From: Neomesorhizobium albiziae
GTDB taxonomy: Bacteria > Pseudomonadota > Alphaproteobacteria > Rhizobiales > Rhizobiaceae
Reading direction: 5' to 3'
Length of the DNA stretch: 64,000 nt
NCBI RefSeq assembly: GCF_900114255.1
Contig: NZ_FOSL01000003.1
Coordinates: 131,501 to 195,500, forward strand
Every line of letters begins with the position of its first letter. Within the stretch, counting starts at the first letter, position 1. The translations under genes were made by a program, and so were the position numbers. Shown piece after piece: positions 54,541-63,071 of this stretch. The notes beneath the pieces were generated by a model. The model had not been told where the DNA came from, ran no database searches, and saw only the letters and a program-made list of their open reading frames with translations.

Positions 54541-54662
54541 ATATGCCCCTCACCCTTACCCTCTCCCCGCAGGCGGGGCGAGGGGCGTCGGCGTTGTGGC
54601 CAGCCTCCTTCGTCCCGTCATTCACGGGGAAAGGTCCGCCCTTCGGCAGACTCAGGAGGGGA
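54541..54662. repeat. GC-rich palindromic repeat between the Rdx and yebC genes
   Basis: CCCCTCACCCTTACC-CTCTCCCCGC-aggc-GGGGCGAGGGG plus a second module ending AGACTCAGGAGGGGATGAGAGG. Same type as the repeats in tilS and near ybgC. Confidence 0.6.
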
Positions 54663-54678
54663 TGAGAGGCAGCTTCGA

Positions 54679-55428
54679 CTACGCCGCGCTAAGTTTGGCC
54701 AGCGTCTCGTCGTCGACCTCGAAATTGGCGTAGACGTTCTGCACGTCGTCGTCGTCTTCCAGCGTGGCGACCAGCTTCATCAGCGACTGGGCGCGGTCCT
54801 CGTCGACCGGCACGTTGTTCTGCGGCCGCCAGATCACCTTCACCGTTTCGGCTTCGCCGAGCGAGGCTTCCAAAGCCTTCGACACGTCGCCGATGTTCTC
54901 GAATGCGCAGATGATGGTGTGGCCGTCCTCGTCGGACGAAACGTCGTCGGCGCCGGCCTCGATGGCCGCGTCCATCACCTTGTCGGCGCTGCCGGCCTTG
55001 GCCAGATAGTGGATCTCGCCGACGCGGTCCCACATGAACGACACAGAGCCGGTTTCGCCCATCGCCCCGCCGGCCTTGGTGAAGGCGGCGCGCACGTTGG
55101 AGGCCGAGCGGTTGCGGTTGTCGGTCAGCGCCTCGACGATGACGGCCACACCGCCCGGGCCGTAGCCCTCGTAGCGCACTTCCTCGTAGTTTTCCGCATC
55201 GCCGCCGCTCGCCTTGTTGATGGCGCGCTGGATATTGTCCTTCGGCATCGATTCCGCCTTGGCGTTCTGCACGGCCAGGCGAAGGCGCGGGTTCATCGCC
55301 GGGTCGGGAAGGCCCTGCTTGGCGGCAACGGTGATTTCGCGTGCGAGCTTGGAGAACATCTTCGAGCGCACGGCGTCCTGCCGGCCCTTGCGGTGCATGA
55401 TGTTCTTGAACTGTGAATGGCCAGCCAT
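54679..55428 (-). CDS. yebC: YebC/PmpR-family transcriptional or translational regulator
   Basis: A 249-residue protein with the family start [14 protein letters not shown] and the [12 protein letters not shown] segment. Some members bind DNA; others, such as Bacillus YebC2, relieve ribosome stalling at prolines. In many proteobacteria it lies beside ruvC; here it is 20 kb away. The ATG at 55428 is certain from conservation; the frame open to 55743 is not coding. Confidence 0.95.
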   Translation of the reverse strand: MAGHSQFKNIMHRKGRQDAVRSKMFSKLAREITVAAKQGLPDPAMNPRLRLAVQNAKAESMPKDNIQRAINKASGGDAENYEEVRYEGYGPGGVAVIVEALTDNRNRSASNVRAAFTKAGGAMGETGSVSFMWDRVGEIHYLAKAGSADKVMDAAIEAGADDVSSDEDGHTIICAFENIGDVSKALEASLGEAETVKVIWRPQNNVPVDEDRAQSLMKLVATLEDDDDVQNVYANFEVDDETLAKLSAA

Positions 55429-55615
55429 GGCGCCCCTGTGTGCAAAATCCGGATGTATGGGATGGCGGGCTATATAGATAAATCGCCGGCAAAGGTCCAG
55501 ACGGGCGCGGCTCGCGAAAACGTGACTCCCTGTTTTGCGGGCTTCCCGGCCATACTCGGCCGGTGTCCGGGCGCCACCGGCCCGCCGACATGCCCGTTCC
55601 ATGCCGGAGACCGCC

Positions 55616-56425
55616 ATGCAAGCAGCCCGCCTCGCCCTTGCCGCTCTCGGCCTGTTGTTCATGCAGACGCTCGCCGCCCTGGCGCAGGACGAGCCGATGC
55701 CGAGCCGATGCCTGGCGATCGCCGAGGCGCTGCCAGGCGTCACCTACGCGAACTTCACCCCGGCCCAGGCGACAGCCGAGGGCGAGGTGAAGCTGACCTA
55801 TGCCGGCCACTCGACCTACATCATCGAAACGCCGGCCGGCGTGCGCATCGCCACCGATTTCAGCGGCGCCTATGGTTACGACCCGCTGCCGCGCGTCGTC
55901 ACCATGAACAAGGCGCACCGCACCCATTATTCGGACCTGCCCGACCCGGCCATCGAATATGTGCTGCGCGGCTGGAACCCTGAGGGCGGGCCGGCCAAAC
56001 ACCGGGTGGTGGTCGACGACGTCTATATCCGCAACGTGCCGACCGACATCCGCCGGTTCGGCGAATTGGAGCGCGACGGCAACTCGATCTTCATCTTCGA
56101 GGTGGCGGGCCTGTGCATCGGCCATCTCGGCCACCTCCACACCAGGCTGAGCGAGGCGCAATACGGCTCGATCGGCCGCCTCGACATTCTGATGGTGCCC
56201 ATCGACGGCGGCATGACGCTGTCCCTGCCTACCATGTCGGAGATCGCCAGCCGCCTGCATTCGTCCATCGTGCTGCCGATGCACCGCCATTCGACGCCGA
56301 TCGGCGAGTTCACCGGCATGATGGGCGACGAATTCGCCGTCGAGTTCCGCAACAGCCGCTCGCTCTCCGTATCGCTGGCAAACCTGCCGAGCCGCCCGAC
56401 GATCATCGTGCTTGAAGGCGTCTGA
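55616..56425 (+). CDS. Exported MBL-fold metallohydrolase-like protein
   Basis: A 269-residue protein with a signal peptide ([15 protein letters not shown]). [11 protein letters not shown] and G-H-L-G-H-L-H are the metallo-beta-lactamase-like strands and histidines, although the standard H-x-H-x-D-H loop is not seen; an R-T-H-Y-S-D at the corresponding place may replace it. Related to UlaG-like hydrolases. Role unknown. The ATG at 55616 has GGAG upstream. Confidence 0.8.
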   Translation: MQAARLALAALGLLFMQTLAALAQDEPMPSRCLAIAEALPGVTYANFTPAQATAEGEVKLTYAGHSTYIIETPAGVRIATDFSGAYGYDPLPRVVTMNKAHRTHYSDLPDPAIEYVLRGWNPEGGPAKHRVVVDDVYIRNVPTDIRRFGELERDGNSIFIFEVAGLCIGHLGHLHTRLSEAQYGSIGRLDILMVPIDGGMTLSLPTMSEIASRLHSSIVLPMHRHSTPIGEFTGMMGDEFAVEFRNSRSLSVSLANLPSRPTIIVLEGV

Positions 56426-56485
56426 CTTCAGCCGCGCGATTGCGCCAATTCCGGTTCTTCCGGAATGGTGGCAAGGAACGGAATG

Positions 56486-56773
56486 CTAGGCGCGGCGCTT
56501 TTCCTGCTTCGCGACATGGCTGCGAAGCACACGGTTGATTTCCGTCTGATAGGCGCGGCCCTCGGCATGTTCCTTGAACCAGGCAAGCACGTCGGCATCC
56601 AGCCGGATGGTCACCGGGTGTTTCAATGGCCGGTAGAGATGTCCACGTCGGGCATCCGCCCAATTTTCCAACGGCGCTTCGGGGATGTCGCCAACGTCGA
56701 TTTCGCTATCTGGCAATGCGGCGACCTTGGCGAGCTGGGCGCGTTGCTCCTGGCTAAGTTCCTTCTTGCTCAT
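56486..56773 (-). CDS. brnA: BrnA-type antitoxin
   Basis: A 95-residue antitoxin with the C-terminal ribbon-helix-helix K-H-P-V-T-I-R-L-D-A-D-V-L-A-W-F-K. The perfect AAGGAGG precedes the ATG at 56773. It is second in the operon, as is normal for brnTA, and overlaps the brnT end by 20 bases. Confidence 0.9.
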   Translation of the reverse strand: MSKKELSQEQRAQLAKVAALPDSEIDVGDIPEAPLENWADARRGHLYRPLKHPVTIRLDADVLAWFKEHAEGRAYQTEINRVLRSHVAKQEKRRA

Positions 56774-57080
56774 AGCGCCTCCTTTCATGGGGTGTCGCCT
56801 TTCTCGCGCCGATGATCCGGACAAGGTCTTCGCGGTCCGGATCGGGATAGGTGTGCACGACGAGCAGGATTGCGATTTCACCGACCATGCCGATCGCATG
56901 CCATCGTTGCTCACCGTCTTCGAATCGATCCGGCACGAGAAGGTAAAGCGGATCGTCGAAAACGAACTGGGCGACATCGAAGGCGATGCCGTGCTTCGCC
57001 AGGTTGCGCCTGGCCTTTTCCGGATCCCATTCAAATCTCAAGGCGCGCCCGCGATCAACCCGACGGGATTGTACATACAT
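56754..57080 (-). CDS. brnT: BrnT-type ribonuclease toxin
   Basis: A small RelE-fold toxin with F-E-W-D-P-E-K-A-R-R-N-L-A-K-H-G-I-A-F near the start, the BrnT signature, and R-I-I-G-A-R-K-A-T-P-H-E-R. It would cut mRNA and block translation. The ATG at 57080 lies in a palindrome and gives an extra 13 residues; a TTG at 57041 would match the usual N-terminus, so the start is uncertain. Confidence 0.88.
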   Translation of the reverse strand: MYVQSRRVDRGRALRFEWDPEKARRNLAKHGIAFDVAQFVFDDPLYLLVPDRFEDGEQRWHAIGMVGEIAILLVVHTYPDPDREDLVRIIGARKATPHERRRYEQEGT

Positions 57081-57089
57081 TTTTGTACA
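57070..57089. promoter_or_regulatory. Paired TGTACA operator of brnTA
   Basis: TGTACA-tacatttt-TGTACA: two self-complementary hexamers, overlapping the upstream ATG of brnT. BrnTA operons are known to be autoregulated at palindromes. Confidence 0.55.
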
Positions 57090-57122
57090 GCTTCAAGTAC
57101 GCGCTCACGATGCCGCACTCCA

Positions 57123-57443
57123 TCATTCCAGGCCGGATTTCAGCTTGTCGAGCACGCTCACCGCGTGGCTTGCGTATTCGCTGATCCAGCGGTCGTGGAT
57201 CTGCTTGATCGGCATGGCGTTGAGATGGTTCCAGCGCTCGCGCCCGTCGCGCCGCACGATGATCAGGTCGGCTTCCTCCAGCACCTTCAGGTGCATCATC
57301 ACAGTGCAGCGGTCCATCTCCGGAAACGCGTCGACAAGCATGCCGGTGGTGTTTGGCTCATGCTTTAGACGATCCAGCATCTGGCGCCGCTTCGGATGCG
57401 CCAGGGCCTTGAAAACATGGTCGTCTTTCGATTCGCTTGACAT
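57123..57443 (-). CDS. ArsR-family transcriptional regulator
   Basis: A 106-residue winged-helix repressor starting K-A-L-A-H-P-K-R-R-Q-M-L, with the recognition helix in D-R-C-T-V-M-M-H-L-K-V-L. It lacks the C-V-C metal site of ArsR/SmtB and resembles the members that sit beside SRPBCC-domain genes. It is divergent from the SRPBCC gene and its start lies in a perfect inverted repeat. Confidence 0.9.
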   Translation of the reverse strand: MSSESKDDHVFKALAHPKRRQMLDRLKHEPNTTGMLVDAFPEMDRCTVMMHLKVLEEADLIIVRRDGRERWNHLNAMPIKQIHDRWISEYASHAVSVLDKLKSGLE

Positions 57444-57461
57444 GTTATATTTTTATAACAT
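57442..57461. promoter_or_regulatory. Perfect inverted repeat, ArsR operator
   Basis: ATGTTATA-tttt-TATAACAT, eight-base perfect arms overlapping the ArsR start codon and upstream of the SRPBCC gene. Confidence 0.7.
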
Positions 57462-57494
57462 ATTGTCGGCGCATTCAAGGGAAAGGCAAAGGCA

Positions 57495-57971
57495 ATGACC
57501 CCCGAATTCAGAGTTTCCGCACGCATCGCCAAACCGGTTGCCGAGGTTTTCGACGCCGTCGTCAATCCGAAGAAGCTTTCGGGCTACTTCACCACCATTC
57601 GCGGCGCCTCCGCGCCGCTGGTGCCCGGCACCACGGTCACCTGGTGGGGCGAGGTTCCAGTCGAGGTGGACGAGGTGGAGGCGGACACCCGCATCGTGCT
57701 GCGCTGGGACGGCGTTGGCGCCGAGGCCGGCTACAAGACTCGCATCGACATGACCTTCCAGGTGCTGGAGGACGGCGCCACAATGGTCACCATCGCCGAG
57801 ACCGGCTGGCGCGAGGACGCCAGGGCGGTGGCTGCGTCCTACCGCAACTGCGAGGGCTGGTCGCAGATGCTGTGCTGCATGAAGGCCTATCTCGAATACG
57901 GCATCAACCTGCGCGAAGGCTATTACCGCAGCGAGATGAAGGGCGAGCCCGCCCGCGAGGACAACATCTGA
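57495..57971 (+). CDS. SRPBCC (AHSA1-like) domain protein
   Basis: A 158-residue START/Bet v1-like protein (R-I-A-K-P-V-A-E-V-F-D-A-V-V-N-P). Its ligand is unknown. It is the first gene of a three-gene group with two VOC-family proteins, controlled in all likelihood by the divergent ArsR. Confidence 0.87.
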   Translation: MTPEFRVSARIAKPVAEVFDAVVNPKKLSGYFTTIRGASAPLVPGTTVTWWGEVPVEVDEVEADTRIVLRWDGVGAEAGYKTRIDMTFQVLEDGATMVTIAETGWREDARAVAASYRNCEGWSQMLCCMKAYLEYGINLREGYYRSEMKGEPAREDNI

Positions 57972-57996
57972 ACTCCATCCAAATGAGGAGAACGCC

Positions 57997-58389
57997 ATGG
58001 TGACGGCAACGCCATTCCTGATGTTCGAGGGCAAGGCCGAGGAGGCGCTGACCTTCTATTGCGAGACGGTGCCGGGGAGCAGAATCCTCAGCGTCGAGCG
58101 CTACGGCCCGGGCGAAGCCGGGCCCGAGGGTTCCGTGAAGATGGCCCGCGCAGCTATCGCCGGCCTGGAGGTGATGGCCAGCGACAGCTATGTGCGCCAC
58201 GCCTTTACCTTCACGCCATCGCTGTCGCTCTTTGTGAACTGCACATCCGAGGACGAGCAGTCGCGGATCGTTGAAGGCCTCGGCAACGGCGGCGGCATGC
58301 TGATGCCGCTCGACAACTACGGTTTCAGCCGCCGCTTTGCATGGCTGAACGACCGCTTCGGCGTCTCCTGGCAGATCAACCTGCCTTGA
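57997..58389 (+). CDS. VOC-family protein (PhnB/3-demethylubiquinone methyltransferase-like)
   Basis: A 130-residue single-domain vicinal-oxygen-chelate protein beginning T-P-F-L-M-F-E-G-K-A-E-E-A-L, typical of the PhnB-like group, and ending R-F-A-W-L-N-D-R-F-G-V-S-W-Q. It has GAGGAG ahead of the ATG. It probably acts on a small metabolite; none is indicated. Confidence 0.87.
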   Translation: MVTATPFLMFEGKAEEALTFYCETVPGSRILSVERYGPGEAGPEGSVKMARAAIAGLEVMASDSYVRHAFTFTPSLSLFVNCTSEDEQSRIVEGLGNGGGMLMPLDNYGFSRRFAWLNDRFGVSWQINLP

Positions 58390-58433
58390 TCAAACCGTTC
58401 CTGCAAACCCCGTTTTTTTTCGAGGAAGCCAGC

Positions 58434-58796
58434 ATGTCCATGAGGATCGAAGGCGGCATCAACATCGCCATGAAAATACCGTCGCATCAGTATGAGGCGA
58501 CGGTTCGCTTCTACCGCGATGTCGTCGGGCTGAAGCCCTTCGCCGCGAAAGCCCCCGCCATCGGCTTCGAGCTCGGGCCGAACCGGCTCTGGCTCGACGA
58601 GGACCCGACGATGAGCCAGGCGGAGGTCTGGCTGGAGCTGTTCACCGACGATCATCGCGGCGCGCTCGACCGTCTGGAGAAAGCCAATGTCGTGCGCTGC
58701 GACGCAATCGAGCCGCTCGGCGAGGAGTTCCGCGGCGGCTGGATCATGAACCCCGCCAACATCGTCCATATGGTGCGCGAACCCGACGCCTGGTGA
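58434..58796 (+). CDS. VOC-family (glyoxalase-like) protein
   Basis: A 120-residue VOC-fold protein (F-Y-R-D-V-V-G-L-K-P-F) following the PhnB-like gene. The metal ligands of glyoxalase I are only partly visible. The ATG at 58434 has GAGGAAG upstream. Confidence 0.83.
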   Translation: MSMRIEGGINIAMKIPSHQYEATVRFYRDVVGLKPFAAKAPAIGFELGPNRLWLDEDPTMSQAEVWLELFTDDHRGALDRLEKANVVRCDAIEPLGEEFRGGWIMNPANIVHMVREPDAW

Positions 58797-58810
58797 GGCG
58801 GCGGCCTAAT

Positions 58811-58911
58811 GCATGTCGCCCGAAAGTGTCCTCGGTTTCGGGAGAAACGACATGCGCAGACAAGAAGTTACAGCGCGACCGCCGAATCCCATTCGGCGCG
58901 ACGCGCTGTAA
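58811..58911. repeat. Two-hairpin intergenic repeat
   Basis: First hairpin GCATGTCG...CGACATGC (58811-58855) with internal CCCGAAA/TTTCGGG; second hairpin TTACAGCGCG...CGCGCTGTAA (58868-58911) with an internal CGCCGAAT/ATTCGGCG. It lies between the VOC gene and terC and resembles known rhizobial intergenic mosaic repeats. Confidence 0.7.
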
Positions 58912-58956
58912 CAGATCGTGCGGCTGCCGCCGGTTGCGGCCGCCGCGTTTCTGCAT

Positions 58957-59721
58957 TCAATGACCGTCGGTCGACGCCGGCTTCTTCCGCTTCCTTGCCA
59001 GCATGTTCAGCCCCTCGACCAGCGCCGAGAAGCCCATGGCGGCGTATATGTAGCCCTTCGGCACATGGTAGCCCATGCCGTCGGCAATCAGCGTCATGCC
59101 GATCATAAGCAGGAAGCCCAGCGCCAGCATCACGATGGTCGGGTTCTTGGCGATGAAGTTGGCAAGCGGGGTTGCCGCCAGCATCATCACCGTGACGGCG
59201 ACGATGACGGCGATGTACATGATGGCGATCTCGTCGGTCATGCCGACCGCGGTGATGATGGAATCGATCGAGAAGACGAGATCGAGCAGCAGGATCTGGA
59301 AGATCGCAGCCCCGAGCGTCATCGACACGGCTCCGACCATCGAATCCTTGTGATCCTCGGGATCGACCGTGTGATGGATTTCCTTGGTCGCCTTCCACAC
59401 CAGGAACAGGCCGCCGGCGATCAGGATGAGGTCGCGCCAGGAGAAGCCATGGCCGAACAGCGTGAAGATCGGCGCCGTCAGCTGCACGATGAAGGAGATC
59501 GTCGCCAGAAGCACCAGCCGCATGATCAGCGCCGCGCTGATGCCCAGCCGGCGCGCCCGCGCCTGCTGTTCCTTGGGCAGCTTGTTGGTGAGGATGGAGA
59601 TGAAGATCAAATTGTCGATGCCGAGCACCACCTCCAGCACGACCAGCGTCAGCAGCGCCACCCAGGCGGTCGGATCGTTGACGAATGCGAAATACGGCGT
59701 CAGGAATTCGATAATCGGCAT
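58957..59721 (-). CDS. TerC-family membrane protein
   Basis: A 254-residue protein with seven to eight helices and the [13 protein letters not shown] and [13 protein letters not shown] segments carrying the conserved Asp/Asn pairs. TerC proteins export manganese or calcium to metallate secreted proteins. No yybP-type riboswitch was evident in the 85 bases before it. Confidence 0.9.
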   Translation of the reverse strand: MPIIEFLTPYFAFVNDPTAWVALLTLVVLEVVLGIDNLIFISILTNKLPKEQQARARRLGISAALIMRLVLLATISFIVQLTAPIFTLFGHGFSWRDLILIAGGLFLVWKATKEIHHTVDPEDHKDSMVGAVSMTLGAAIFQILLLDLVFSIDSIITAVGMTDEIAIMYIAVIVAVTVMMLAATPLANFIAKNPTIVMLALGFLLMIGMTLIADGMGYHVPKGYIYAAMGFSALVEGLNMLARKRKKPASTDGH

Positions 59722-59806
59722 TGCGGTCGTCCCCCTTCGGAAAATTCTCTAACAAGTGCTTACAAATTTCGCCGGCAAGTAGGTGTCGCACGGCCGAACG
59801 TCAACG

Positions 59807-60631
59807 TCATGACCAGAATACCGGCGCAGTTTCCTCAAGCCGGGGGCCGATGCGCAGCGGCGCGACGCGCTCGGCAAGGCCGGTGCGGTCGGAAATGTCG
59901 ACGCCGACGCCGCAGATTGTCGCAGGCCCGGTGGCAGCTTCGAACCGTCCCTTCGGCACCTTCGACAGAAAACGGTTGAGCGGTTCCTCCTTGTCCATGC
60001 CGAGCGAGGAATCGTAGTCGCCGCACATGCCGGCGTCGGTGATGTAGGCGGTGCCGCCGTTGAGGATCTGGTGGTCCGCCGTCGGCTGGTGGGTATGGGT
60101 GCCGACCACCAGGCTGGCGCGCCCGTCGACGAAATGCGCGAAGCACATCTTTTCGCTGGTCGCCTCGGCATGGAAGTCGATCACCACGGCATCGGCCTGC
60201 TCGCCGAGCGGACAGGCGGCGAGTTCGCGCTCGCCGGCCTGGAACGGATCGTCGAGTTCGGGATGCATGAACACCCGGCCCATGATGTTCGACACCAGCA
60301 CGCGCGCGCCGTTCCTAGCGATGAACACGCCGGTGCCGCGCCCGGGCGTGCCCTTGGGGAAATTCGCCGGCCGCAGGAACCGCTCCTCGCGCGGCGCGAA
60401 CATCAGCGCCTCGCGCTGGTCCCAGACATGGTTGCCGGTGGTGACGACGTCGGCGCCGGCGTCGAGCGTGGCGCGGAAGATTTCTTCGGTGATGCCGAAG
60501 CCGCCGGCGGCGTTCTCGCCGTTGACGATGACGAAATCCAGCTTGAAGTCTGAAATCAGGCCGGGAAGCTTTTCCCAAACGGCCGTGCGGCCGGTCTTGC
60601 CGACCATGTCACCCAGAAAGAGAAGTCTCAT
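59807..60631 (-). CDS. YmdB-like metallophosphoesterase
   Basis: A 274-residue phosphoesterase. The metal ligands lie in L-F-L-G-D-M-V-G, N-G-E-N-A-A-G-G, T-T-G-N-H-V-W-D and V-G-T-H-T-H-Q-P-T-A-D. Family members hydrolyse cyclic nucleotides. The ATG at 60631 (M-R-L-L-F-L-G-D) is preferred to an upstream frame start. Confidence 0.9.
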   Translation of the reverse strand: MRLLFLGDMVGKTGRTAVWEKLPGLISDFKLDFVIVNGENAAGGFGITEEIFRATLDAGADVVTTGNHVWDQREALMFAPREERFLRPANFPKGTPGRGTGVFIARNGARVLVSNIMGRVFMHPELDDPFQAGERELAACPLGEQADAVVIDFHAEATSEKMCFAHFVDGRASLVVGTHTHQPTADHQILNGGTAYITDAGMCGDYDSSLGMDKEEPLNRFLSKVPKGRFEAATGPATICGVGVDISDRTGLAERVAPLRIGPRLEETAPVFWS

Positions 60632-60727
60632 GCGTGTTTCCAGCCAAAGAAACTTCTTTCCCAGCCCGCACACCTGCCCGTCAAGCAGCCTTAGCTGCCT
60701 GCGGAAACAAAGTTCGCGCGGTCAGGC

Positions 60728-61309
60728 TCAGCTTCCGAACCGCCGCAGCCCGCTTTCGGTGATGATTTCGGGGAGGATCACGTCATGCGTCTCGTCGGGC
60801 ACCTCGGGCACTTCCTGGCAGTTGAAGGCGATGCCGACCAGCCGCGGCGCGTGGCCGTTTTGCGTCAGCCTGGAGATGGCGCGGTCGTAGTAGCCGGCGC
60901 CGTAGCCGATGCGGTGGCCGCGCTTGTCGAAGGCAGCGAGCGGGATCAGCATGATCGAAGGGTCGAGCACCGGCGCCTCCTCGCTCGGACCCGCCGTGCC
61001 GAACCCCATTTCGACAAGGGCTGCCCCGCGCACCAGTTCACGAAACACGATGGTGGTCTTGTCGAGGATGGCGGGCAGGCAGAGCCTGGCGCCCTTTTCG
61101 CGCAACGCAAACATCAGCGGCCGCACGTCGACCTCGGAGCGCATCGGCCAGAAGCCGGAGACGATCTGCCCCGGCACGAAGTCGATGTGTTCCTCGGCGG
61201 TCTCCGCCATTTCGAGCGCCACCTCCACCCGCCAGAACGGGTCGAGCGCGTCGCGCCGGGCGAGCGCTTCCTTTCGCAGATGTCGCTTGAGGGTCCGGCG
61301 GTCGGTCAT
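60728..61309 (-). CDS. 5-formyltetrahydrofolate cyclo-ligase
   Basis: A 193-residue enzyme that converts 5-formyl-THF to 5,10-methenyl-THF with ATP. The ATP-binding G-Y-G-A-G-Y-Y-D-R is present near the C-terminus, and the N-terminal R-K-E-A-L-A-R-R is typical. It lies directly downstream of a 6S RNA candidate, the classic ssrS-ygfA arrangement. Confidence 0.93.
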   Translation of the reverse strand: MTDRRTLKRHLRKEALARRDALDPFWRVEVALEMAETAEEHIDFVPGQIVSGFWPMRSEVDVRPLMFALREKGARLCLPAILDKTTIVFRELVRGAALVEMGFGTAGPSEEAPVLDPSIMLIPLAAFDKRGHRIGYGAGYYDRAISRLTQNGHAPRLVGIAFNCQEVPEVPDETHDVILPEIITESGLRRFGS

Positions 61310-61380
61310 GCCGCCTTTATGGAGCGCGTCGGCGCAAAAGACCAGATCGGGATGCGCCGTGTCGGCAACGCGAAAGCGAC

Positions 61381-61549
61381 GGCGGCATCGTTCTCGAAAG
61401 CAGGGAAGTGACGATCCACCCGACCGGTGGAGAAGTCGATCCCGGAGACCTACAAAGTAGGTGGGCGCCGTATGGAAAAACCCACGGGTCTTCCCAGGGA
61501 CAGCTCCCTAAGGATCGTTAAGGCCCCGGGGAAAATGCTCTCCTGCCGC
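61381..61549 (-). ncRNA. ssrS: 6S RNA (ssrS) candidate
   Basis: A minus-strand region of about 169 nucleotides directly upstream of the formyl-THF cyclo-ligase gene. The ends pair (GCGGCA near 61549 with TGCCGC near 61381), long imperfect stems follow on both sides (for example GGGAGCTGTCCCTGGGAAGACC), and the apical part is CACCTAC-ttt-GTAGGTC. This is the long, bulged rod of 6S RNA, which traps the housekeeping RNA polymerase. A CTATAT -10 sits at 61577-61572. The exact ends need a covariance model. Confidence 0.7.
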
Positions 61550-61674
61550 GAAGCGCAGACCGTCACCACCAATATAGGGCGCAACGCTGCGATGCGCCAT
61601 GGCAATGCTGGGGTCGCGGCGTCGATATTTGCGTGGTGCGCGGGGATGCCCTCTGATCTGGCGGCGCCTTGAGC

Positions 61675-61811
61675 ACCCCCACTCCGGTTCGCTTCGCTCA
61701 CCACCTCTCCCCCTGCCCGGGGGAGAGGAAGAGCGGAGAGGTTGGCGCCTTTCCTCTCCCCCGTCGATCGGGGAGAGGTGTTTGCAGAGCAAACCGGAGT
61801 GGGGGGTCGAC
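61675..61811. repeat. Family C palindromic repeat
   Basis: CCCCCACTCCGGTTCGC...GCAAACCGGAGTGGGGGGTCGACCA with internal CTCTCCCC/GGGGAGAG hairpins. Diverged relative of the copies at 20137-20286 and 62808-62950. Lies between the 6S RNA and the moxR gene. Confidence 0.85.
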
Positions 61812-61910
61812 CACTCCAACGCGATTTGTCCCGCTCGAGAAGGGACGCCACGCCTTGCCCTCGCCACTACCCCACCCTACTGTCCGCCCGATACGAACTG
61901 GAGTTTCTGG

Positions 61911-62750
61911 ATGCGTTTTGAAGGAACAGCGGCCTATGTCGCCGACAAGGACCTGATGGTGGCGGTCAACGCGGCGATCGCGCTGGAGCGGCCGCTGCTG
62001 GTCAAGGGCGAACCCGGCACCGGCAAGACCGAGCTTGCCCGCCAGGTCGCCGCGGCACTCGGCCTCGACCTCTTGGAGTGGAACGTCAAATCGACCACCA
62101 AGGCGCAGCAGGGCCTCTACGAATATGATGCCGTTTCGCGCCTGCGCGACAGCCAGCTCGGCGACGACCGCTTCAACGACATCCGCAACTACATCAAGCG
62201 CGGCAAATTGTGGGACGCCTTCACGGCGGCCAAGAAGGTCGTGCTTCTCATCGACGAGATCGACAAGGCCGACATCGAGTTTCCCAACGACCTGTTGCAG
62301 GAACTCGATCGCATGGAATTCTTCGTCTACGAGACCGGCGAGACGATCCGCGCCGAGCACCGGCCGATCGTCATCATCACCTCCAATAACGAGAAGGAAC
62401 TGCCCGACGCCTTCCTGCGCCGCTGCTTCTTCCACTACATCCGCTTTCCCGATGTCGACACGCTGCACCGGATCGTCGATGTCCACTATCCAGGGATCAA
62501 GCAGAACCTGGTGCGCGCCGCCCTCACTCAGTTCTACGAGATCCGCGAGGTGCCGGGCCTGAAGAAAAAACCCTCGACCTCGGAAGCGCTCGACTGGATC
62601 CGCCTGCTCGTCGCCGACGACATCGCGCCGGAGGATTTGCGCGCCGACCCGAAGAACGCGCTGCCCAAGCTGCATGGCGCGCTGTTGAAGAACGAGCAGG
62701 ACGTGCACCTGTTCGAGCGCCTGGCATTCATGGCGCGGCGTCAGGGGTAG
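61911..62750 (+). CDS. MoxR-family AAA+ ATPase
   Basis: A 279-residue AAA+ chaperone with Walker A G-E-P-G-T-G-K-T, Walker B L-L-I-D-E-I-D-K-A and sensor I-T-S-N-N-E. MoxR proteins usually work with a von Willebrand A-domain partner to mature enzymes or envelope complexes. None follows here: a palindromic repeat and then a GNAT gene. The ATG at 61911 is used. Confidence 0.92.
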   Translation: MRFEGTAAYVADKDLMVAVNAAIALERPLLVKGEPGTGKTELARQVAAALGLDLLEWNVKSTTKAQQGLYEYDAVSRLRDSQLGDDRFNDIRNYIKRGKLWDAFTAAKKVVLLIDEIDKADIEFPNDLLQELDRMEFFVYETGETIRAEHRPIVIITSNNEKELPDAFLRRCFFHYIRFPDVDTLHRIVDVHYPGIKQNLVRAALTQFYEIREVPGLKKKPSTSEALDWIRLLVADDIAPEDLRADPKNALPKLHGALLKNEQDVHLFERLAFMARRQG

Positions 62751-62807
62751 GCAGCGGTTTCTTCCTCGGCCCTCGTTATGCCCGGCAATCGAATATCGTG
62801 ACTGTCT

Positions 62808-62950
62808 TCCCCCACTCCGGCCCTTCGGGCTCCCTTCCTCTCCCTCCGGAGGGAGAGGAAGGGAACCCGGCATAGCGGCCGGCGCTTCCTCTCCCCCGTC
62901 GAGCGGGGGAGAGGTGGTTTGCAAAGCAAACCGGAGTGGGGGTCGACCAC
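62808..62950. repeat. Family C palindromic repeat, near-identical to that in tilS
   Basis: CCCCCACTCCGGCCC...CCGGAGTGGGGGTCGACCA. Bases 62873-62948 equal 20209-20284 over all 76 bases. Confidence 0.9.
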
Positions 62951-63071
62951 GCCTATCACTGTGACACGGACGACGGAGAGGGGGCAGCAAGGCCAACAAA
63001 CAAGCACCCCCTGCCCCATCGCGCGATCGATTTCAGCGCGCTATGGGGCTTGGAGAAAAGGAGCCGCCGCC

